Shown here one piece after another: positions 6,878 to 10,170 of a stretch of DNA of 10,170 nucleotides. Each line of letters starts with the position of its first letter. The stretch's first letter is position 1. The position numbers and the translations under genes are program-made. The notes below the pieces were generated by a model, which made no database searches, was not told the DNA's origin, and worked only from the letters and a program-made list of their open reading frames with translations. Source of the stretch: an uncultured Bacilli bacterium (lineage in GTDB: Bacteria; Bacillota_I; Bacilli_A; RF39; UBA660); assembly GCA_944358565.1 (NCBI GenBank), contig CALVRK010000032.1, forward strand, positions 1 to 10,170, given 5' to 3'.

Positions 6878-6906
6878 AATATAACATTTTCTAGCATTTT
6901 TTACAA
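6878..6906 (-). promoter_or_regulatory. Promoter of the CoA-synthetase gene
   Basis: On the minus strand TATATT (6878-6883) is preceded by TGT (extended -10), with a 17-nt spacer to TTGTAA (6901-6906, 4 of 6). The predicted leader is about 29 nt, ending in the GGGGGG ribosome site at 6849-6854. A second TATATT at 6865-6870 lacks a comparable -35. Confidence 0.7.
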
Positions 6907-6924
6907 TAATATCAATCAAAAAAT

Positions 6925-6954
6925 AAAAAAAAACGAGCATTTTTACTCGTTTTT
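6925..6954. terminator. Terminator of the small membrane-protein gene (bidirectional)
   Basis: A stem ACGAG / CTCGT (6933-6937 with 6946-6950), extended by flanking A/T pairs, encloses an 8-base loop. On the minus strand it is followed by a run of nine T (6925-6933, partly pairing), directly after the stop codon of the small membrane-protein gene. On the plus strand it is followed by TTTT. Confidence 0.8.
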
Positions 6955-6955
6955 A

Positions 6956-7321
6956 CTATTTATGTAATATTTTTACTTTCTCACAAACTTTAGATTTTTC
7001 CTTTTCCAAATTTTTTAAAATTAAACCATTCGTAAATATCTGATAATTTAAATCACCTATTTTAATCTGTTTCACTATATAAGGCACTGATGCTCCAATG
7101 GCAGCGCCACCCATTACGCCAATAATCATCGCACCTAAATCAAGTATATTTGCGCTCACTATTGCTATAGCAAAAGAGCAACCGATAATCTCACATGAAT
7201 AAAGCTGCCAAGCTGGAACAACTTTTGATTTTATCTTTTCTTTTTCATTTTCATAACGTTCTATCAACTCTTCGGTTACTACAATATTTTGATTTATATT
7301 ATTTAAAGTTTTTGTATTCAT
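6956..7321 (-). CDS. Small membrane protein of unknown function
   Basis: A 121-residue protein that I do not recognise. Residues 1-40 are hydrophilic and predicted helical (EELIERYENEKEKIKSK), suggesting a short coiled coil. Two closely spaced membrane segments follow: about 43-60 (CEIIGCSFAIAIVSANIL) and about 63-83, which is glycine-rich (IIGVMGGAAIGA) in the style of helix-packing GxxxG motifs. A charged tail follows (84-121, KNLEKEKSKVCEKVK). The layout fits a helical hairpin in the membrane with both ends on the same side. The ATG at 7321 is chosen because GAGGTGAGGAT lies just upstream; an in-frame ATG at 7369 lies upstream of the -10 box and is unlikely. It is flanked by its own promoter and terminator and is divergent from the tRNA gene, so its neighbours give no functional clue. 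Confidence 0.8.
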   Translation of the reverse strand: MNTKTLNNINQNIVVTEELIERYENEKEKIKSKVVPAWQLYSCEIIGCSFAIAIVSANILDLGAMIIGVMGGAAIGASVPYIVKQIKIGDLNYQIFTNGLILKNLEKEKSKVCEKVKILHK

Positions 7322-7340
7322 TATCCTCACCTCATCAAAT

Positions 7341-7369
7341 ATTATAAAGATTATCACCACAAAAATCAA
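7341..7369 (-). promoter_or_regulatory. Sigma-A promoter of the small membrane-protein gene
   Basis: On the minus strand the -10 TATAAT (7341-7346), a 17-nt spacer and the -35 TTGATT (7364-7369, 4 of 6) give a leader of only about 13 nt, which still includes the GAGGTGAGG ribosome site. It is back to back with the tRNA promoter. Confidence 0.8.
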
Positions 7370-7405
7370 TTGCCTTTTCCAATTTCACAAATTTTTAAAA
7401 AAGTA

Positions 7406-7434
7406 TTGAAAGAATTTTTTTATTTTGCTATAAT
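7406..7434 (+). promoter_or_regulatory. Sigma-A promoter of the tRNA-Met gene
   Basis: TTGAAA (7406-7411, 5 of 6), a 17-nt spacer and a perfect TATAAT (7429-7434). Transcription should start around 7441, only a few bases before the mature tRNA 5' end at 7448, so the precursor leader is very short. Confidence 0.88.
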
Positions 7435-7447
7435 GTTTTTGTCGCAT

Positions 7448-7524
7448 GGCGAGATAGCTCAGTTGGCTAGAGCATACGGTTCATACCCGTAGGGTCGAGG
7501 GTTCGAATCCCCCTCTCGCTACCA
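7448..7524 (+). tRNA. tRNA-Met (CAT), elongator
   Basis: A full cloverleaf can be drawn. The acceptor stem GGCGAGA pairs with TCTCGCT (with a terminal G·U). The D arm is GCTC...GAGC. The anticodon stem TACGG/CCGTA holds the loop TTCATAC with anticodon CAT. The T arm is GAGGG-TTCGAAT-CCCCC (closing G·C pairs from the second base, with an A opposite C), and the 3' ACCA is encoded. The paired first base and the absence of three consecutive G-C pairs in the anticodon stem argue against initiator tRNA. The TTCATAC loop resembles Bacillus elongator tRNA-Met rather than the CTCATAA loop of the lysidine-modified isoleucine tRNA. It is a lone tRNA with its own promoter and terminator, on the strand opposite to all protein genes here. 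Confidence 0.96.
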
Positions 7525-7534
7525 ATATGTATTT

Positions 7535-7560
7535 AACTAGATAGCAATATCTAGTTTTTT
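7535..7560 (+). terminator. Intrinsic terminator of the tRNA-Met gene
   Basis: A perfect stem of 8-9 bp (ACTAGATA at 7536-7543 with TATCTAGT at 7548-7555) is capped by GCAA, a GNRA tetraloop, and followed by five T (7556-7560). It lies in the convergent gap between the tRNA and fhs; on the minus strand the same hairpin lacks a U-tract. Confidence 0.88.
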
Positions 7561-7577
7561 AATATTCCAAAAAAACT

Positions 7578-9236
7578 TTAAAACAATCCGTAAATCGTTC
7601 CATCATCATCAATATGCATATTTTCATAAGCCGGAATTTTAGAAAGACCTGGCATTGTCATAATTTTACCCATATAAACAACTATAAAACCAGCTCCACT
7701 ATTTACTTTTACATCTCTAACTGTAACTTCATAATCTTTAGGGAATCCAAGTTTTTTAGGATCATCACTGATAGAATACTGTGTTTTAGCCACACATATT
7801 GGAAATTTATCCAAATGCATCTTTTCAATTTTATTTATACTCTCTAAAGCTTCATCTAAATACTTCACGCCTCTTGCATGATATATTTCTTTAGAAACCT
7901 TTTCAATTTTATTTTTAATACTATCATTTTCATCATAAAGTAAATGAAATTCTTTTTTATTATCACATAAGTTAACTATTTTTTTAGCTAAATCTAAAGC
8001 TCCTTCTCCTCCGTTTTGATGAGAAGTTGAAACCGCAAATTCACAGTCTAACTCTTCACAGTAATTTTGAACAAACCTCACTTCTTCATCGTCGTCAAAA
8101 ACAAATCTATTCAAGCATATAACTACATTGTCCAAATACTTTTTCATATTTTCTATATGAACTTTTAAATTACAAATTCCTTTCTTTAAATAATCCATAT
8201 TTTTATTATCGAGTTCATCTTTACTCATACCACCATTATATTTTAAACTTCTAATAGTTGCATTTATAACAATCACATTTGGCTTTAAACTACCCTTACG
8301 ACATTTAATATCTAAAAACTTTTCTGCGCCTAAATCAGCTCCAAAACCAGCTTCTGTAATTACATAATCAGCTAATTTTAAGCCAAGCTTCGTCGCAATC
8401 AAACTATTACATCCATGTGCGATATTCGCAAAAGGTCCTCCATGAATAATTACTGGATTATTCTCTAAAGTTTGAACCAAATTAGGTTTAATGGCATCTT
8501 TAAGTAAAATGGTCATAGCCTCTTCCACTTTTAAATCCTTAACAAATAAAGGCTTACCATCCATATCATAAGCAAATAATATATTGCCTATTTTTTCTTT
8601 TAAATCTTTTAAATCCTTAGCTAAACAAAGTATTGCCATAATCTCTGTTGCCACTGTAATACAAAAATGATTCTCATGAGCTACATCTTTTCCTAAATCT
8701 AATCCAACTGTAACTGTCCTAAGTGCTCGATCATTCATATCGACACATCTATTAAACAAAATCTTTTCTTTATCAATATTTAAGCTATTACCTTGAAATA
8801 AATGATTATCTATAGCCGCACAAAGTAAATTATTAGCTGCCCCTATCGCATGCATATCTCCAGTAAAGTGTAAATTAATATCTTCCATAGGAACCACTTG
8901 TGAATAACCACCACCAGCTGCCCCGCCTTTAATTCCAAATACAGGACCTAAAGAAGGTTCCCTAAGTACTGCTAAACTATTATACCCAAGTCTTTTAATC
9001 GCATCATGTATTCCAATACTCATTGTTGTTTTACCTTCTCCAAATGGTGTTGGATTAATTGATGTAACTAAAATTAATTTACCATCTTCTTTTTTTAAAT
9101 CATTTAAAATATCTAAATTAATCTTAGCCTTATATTTCCCATAATGTTCCAAATAATCCTTACTAATATTTAACTTATCTGCTATCTCATCAATCTCTAA
9201 CATTTTAGACGCTCTTGATATCTCAATATCAGTCAT
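7578..9236 (-). CDS. fhs: Formate--tetrahydrofolate ligase
   Basis: Fhs (10-formyl-THF synthetase) is a cytoplasmic enzyme that joins formate to tetrahydrofolate using ATP, feeding one-carbon units to purine synthesis, initiator-tRNA formylation or acetogenic/glycine pathways. The 552-residue length is within the family norm (about 555). Diagnostic stretches are the P-loop NPTPFGEGKTT (61-71), LREPSLGPVFGIKGGAAGGG (91-110), the block PMEDINLHFTGDMHAI (116-131), and near the C-terminus KTQYS (about 484-488) and MPGLSK (about 528-533). All expected blocks are intact. The ATG at 9236 follows AGAGGTGA (9241-9248). It lies 32 nt behind the SDR gene, and an extended -10 in that gap suggests independent transcription. 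It converges with the tRNA-Met gene, with no strong minus-strand terminator visible between them. Confidence 0.98.
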   Translation of the reverse strand: MTDIEISRASKMLEIDEIADKLNISKDYLEHYGKYKAKINLDILNDLKKEDGKLILVTSINPTPFGEGKTTMSIGIHDAIKRLGYNSLAVLREPSLGPVFGIKGGAAGGGYSQVVPMEDINLHFTGDMHAIGAANNLLCAAIDNHLFQGNSLNIDKEKILFNRCVDMNDRALRTVTVGLDLGKDVAHENHFCITVATEIMAILCLAKDLKDLKEKIGNILFAYDMDGKPLFVKDLKVEEAMTILLKDAIKPNLVQTLENNPVIIHGGPFANIAHGCNSLIATKLGLKLADYVITEAGFGADLGAEKFLDIKCRKGSLKPNVIVINATIRSLKYNGGMSKDELDNKNMDYLKKGICNLKVHIENMKKYLDNVVICLNRFVFDDDEEVRFVQNYCEELDCEFAVSTSHQNGGEGALDLAKKIVNLCDNKKEFHLLYDENDSIKNKIEKVSKEIYHARGVKYLDEALESINKIEKMHLDKFPICVAKTQYSISDDPKKLGFPKDYEVTVRDVKVNSGAGFIVVYMGKIMTMPGLSKIPAYENMHIDDDGTIYGLF

Positions 9237-9255
9237 AAAATCACCTCTTACAAAT

Positions 9256-9264
9256 ATTATATCA
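9256..9264 (-). promoter_or_regulatory. fhs: Extended -10 element of fhs
   Basis: On the minus strand TATAAT (9256-9261) is directly preceded by TGA (9262-9264), forming an extended -10 in the short gap between the SDR stop and fhs. No good -35 is visible (the best at 18 nt is TTAATT, inside the SDR 3' end), so it would rely on the extended -10. The predicted leader is short and contains the AGAGGTGA site. Confidence 0.6.
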
Positions 9265-9268
9265 AAGA

Positions 9269-10042
9269 TTAGTAAAATAAATTAAATATTTTTGCAAATA
9301 AATTATGAAAGAAAGGAGCGGAATATCGGTAATGTGGTCTAGGTGTTGTAATTGCTTCATATATTTTCTTTGTAATCGATCTCAAACTTCTTTTTTCAAA
9401 TAACCATAAATATGTATTTTCTAAACTACGAATAAGTTCTAATTGCTTATCAAAAAAAGAAGCATAATCCATAAAGTCATACTTTTTATCAAAAGCAAGT
9501 TTATTAAATCCTGTTTTATATAAACCAGGTTCTACCAAAACAATATCTATTTTAGAAGCAAGCAATTTGCTTTCATAATATAAAACTCTCGCAAATACTG
9601 ATAAAGCTGCTTTCGCCCCCGAATAACTTCCTAAAAAAGGAAGTGGGAGCTTGCTTGTTAAAGATGAAATTATAACTATCCTTCCCTCTCCTTTTTCAAT
9701 CATTTTTTTAGAAACCCTCTGAATTAAATCCAAATTAGAAAACACATTCACCTTAAAATTATCTTTCACTTTATCTAATGGTATTTCAAATAAAGAACCA
9801 CTTTCTGCAATCGCCGCATTACATACTAAAACATCAATATCTAAATTGTTAAGTTTATTTAAATCCTTAGTAATATCAACTCTCAAACATTCGATATTTT
9901 TATCATCCTTATATATTTTTTTAATACGCTTAACCTCACTATCAGTATGCACAGTCACATACAAATAATTATTTTTCTTAAGCCTTTGGATAACCGGATA
10001 AATCATCCCACTTCTAGCTCCTGTAATTAAAATTTTCTTCAT
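9269..10042 (-). CDS. Short-chain dehydrogenase/reductase (SDR)
   Basis: A 257-residue classical SDR, an NAD(P)(H)-dependent oxidoreductase with a single Rossmann domain. With the ATG at 10042 as residue 1: the dinucleotide motif is T-G-A-R-S-G-M-I (7-14), in which the usual third glycine of TGxxxGxG is Ile14; VDIT (55-58); CNAA (74-77, the NNAG equivalent); N99; and the catalytic triad S127, Y140, K144 (G-S-Y-S-G-A-K). PGLYKT (172-177) matches the PG motif after strand 6. The basic, aromatic C-terminus (RPHYRYSAPFFHNLFAKIFNLF) could touch the membrane or form a substrate lid. The substrate is not readable; lipid/retinol-type SDRs have similar tails. The ATG at 10042 is preferred because GGTGA (10047-10051) lies upstream; the in-frame ATG at 10102 would add an atypical 20-residue extension overlapping an inverted repeat. 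Confidence 0.9.
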   Translation of the reverse strand: MKKILITGARSGMIYPVIQRLKKNNYLYVTVHTDSEVKRIKKIYKDDKNIECLRVDITKDLNKLNNLDIDVLVCNAAIAESGSLFEIPLDKVKDNFKVNVFSNLDLIQRVSKKMIEKGEGRIVIISSLTSKLPLPFLGSYSGAKAALSVFARVLYYESKLLASKIDIVLVEPGLYKTGFNKLAFDKKYDFMDYASFFDKQLELIRSLENTYLWLFEKRSLRSITKKIYEAITTPRPHYRYSAPFFHNLFAKIFNLFY

Positions 10043-10065
10043 AATATCACCATTATTAATATTAA

Positions 10066-10090
10066 CAAATACACAAAAATCATGTATTTG
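10066..10090. promoter_or_regulatory. Inverted repeat in leader region of the SDR gene
   Basis: A perfect 8-bp inverted repeat, CAAATACA (10066-10073) and TGTATTTG (10083-10090), separated by 9 nt, lies between hairpin repeat copy B and the SDR start. It could be an operator or a 5'-UTR hairpin. There is no T-tract, so it is not a typical terminator. Confidence 0.4.
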
Positions 10091-10095
10091 ACAGT

Positions 10096-10170
10096 AGAAC
10101 AAAATGCCAAAATAAATTTTGACATTAGCTTACCTCACGGTAAGCTTTTTCTACTTCACAGAAACCTAAG
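10096..10170 (-). repeat. Dispersed hairpin repeat, copy B (partner at 4729-4802)
   Basis: A 75-nt element matching copy A and reaching the window edge, so it may be longer. Its first hairpin is perfect: AGCTTACC (10127-10134) and GGTAAGCT (10139-10146) around four bases that read GTGA (GNRA) on the minus strand. The second hairpin has 8-nt arms at 10105-10112 and 10117-10124 with one U·G wobble on the minus strand, followed there by TTTTGTTCT. On the minus strand a frame is open from the edge to TAA (10125-10127), ending ...KAYREVS, so this may include the 3' end of an upstream gene plus its terminator. On the plus strand the first hairpin is followed by TTTTT. Confidence 0.75.

Noticed and set aside
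6843..6887. Longer N-terminus for the CoA synthetase starting at 6887
   Set aside because: The extension would translate the GGGGGG ribosome site and most of the leader, and its ATG overlaps the promoter region; the ATG at 6842 is correctly spaced.
7322..7369. Longer N-terminus for the small membrane protein starting at 7369, creating an extra hydrophobic segment
   Set aside because: It would place the start upstream of the -10 box of the gene's own promoter; GAGGTGAGG before the ATG at 7321 is decisive.
7448..7524. Initiator tRNA-Met or lysidine-type tRNA-Ile (both also carry CAT), and a functional link to fhs through formylation
   Set aside because: The first acceptor base is paired, the anticodon stem lacks the three G-C pairs of initiators, and the TTCATAC loop fits elongator Met. 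The tRNA is also convergent with fhs and independently transcribed, so adjacency is not evidence of a link.
7614..7847. Plus-strand open frame opposite the 3' end of fhs
   Set aside because: It is antisense to conserved fhs sequence (MPGLSK, KTQYS region), with no recognisable protein features.
10043..10102. Longer N-terminus for the SDR starting at 10102
   Set aside because: It would add 20 residues ahead of the normal SDR start strand and cover an inverted repeat; the ATG at 10042 has GGTGA upstream and matches the family start.

Overview
The window looks like chromosome of a low-GC, Gram-positive-type bacterium (Bacillota, Bacilli-like; possibly one of the uncultured A+T-rich gut lineages, which I cannot resolve further from sequence alone). 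The signs are strongly A+T-rich DNA, purine-rich Shine-Dalgarno sequences (GGGGG, GGGGAGG, AGGAGA), textbook sigma-A promoters with 17-nt spacers and TGn extended -10 boxes, short hairpin plus U-tract terminators, a tRNA with encoded CCA, and a peptidoglycan gene (murD), so the cell is expected to have a wall. No in-frame TGA is needed, so the standard bacterial code fits.

All protein genes lie on the minus strand; only the tRNA is on the plus strand. From right to left, in the direction of transcription of most genes: a copy of a ~75-nt hairpin repeat at the right edge; a short-chain dehydrogenase/reductase (9269-10042); fhs, formate-tetrahydrofolate ligase (7578-9236), with its own extended -10 in a 32-nt gap; a plus-strand elongator tRNA-Met (7448-7524) converging on fhs; a small two-helix membrane protein of unknown function (6956-7321), transcribed divergently from the tRNA; an acyl/aryl-CoA synthetase of the ANL superfamily (4974-6842); a 284-nt intergenic region holding the second copy of the hairpin repeat; a membrane-bound hybrid sensor-kinase-like protein (2866-4689), followed 29 nt later by murD (1508-2836), probably one operon; a GNAT acetyltransferase (822-1376); and the secreted N-terminal part of a repeat-rich surface protein (1-721) that runs off the left edge.

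Most genes have individual promoters and terminators, so this is a set of mostly monocistronic housekeeping and accessory genes rather than one pathway cluster. fhs supplies 10-formyl-THF for one-carbon metabolism, murD adds D-Glu to the peptidoglycan precursor, and the CoA ligase and the SDR are lone enzymes of unknown substrate.

The points most worth a second look are: the two-copy hairpin element, which carries a compensatory base change and GNRA-capped stems on the minus strand; the sensor kinase whose phospho-accepting His is replaced by Gln while the receiver Asp is kept; and the nearly identical in-frame 42-nt and 24-nt tandem repeats in the surface protein. I see no defence system, CRISPR array or complete mobile element.
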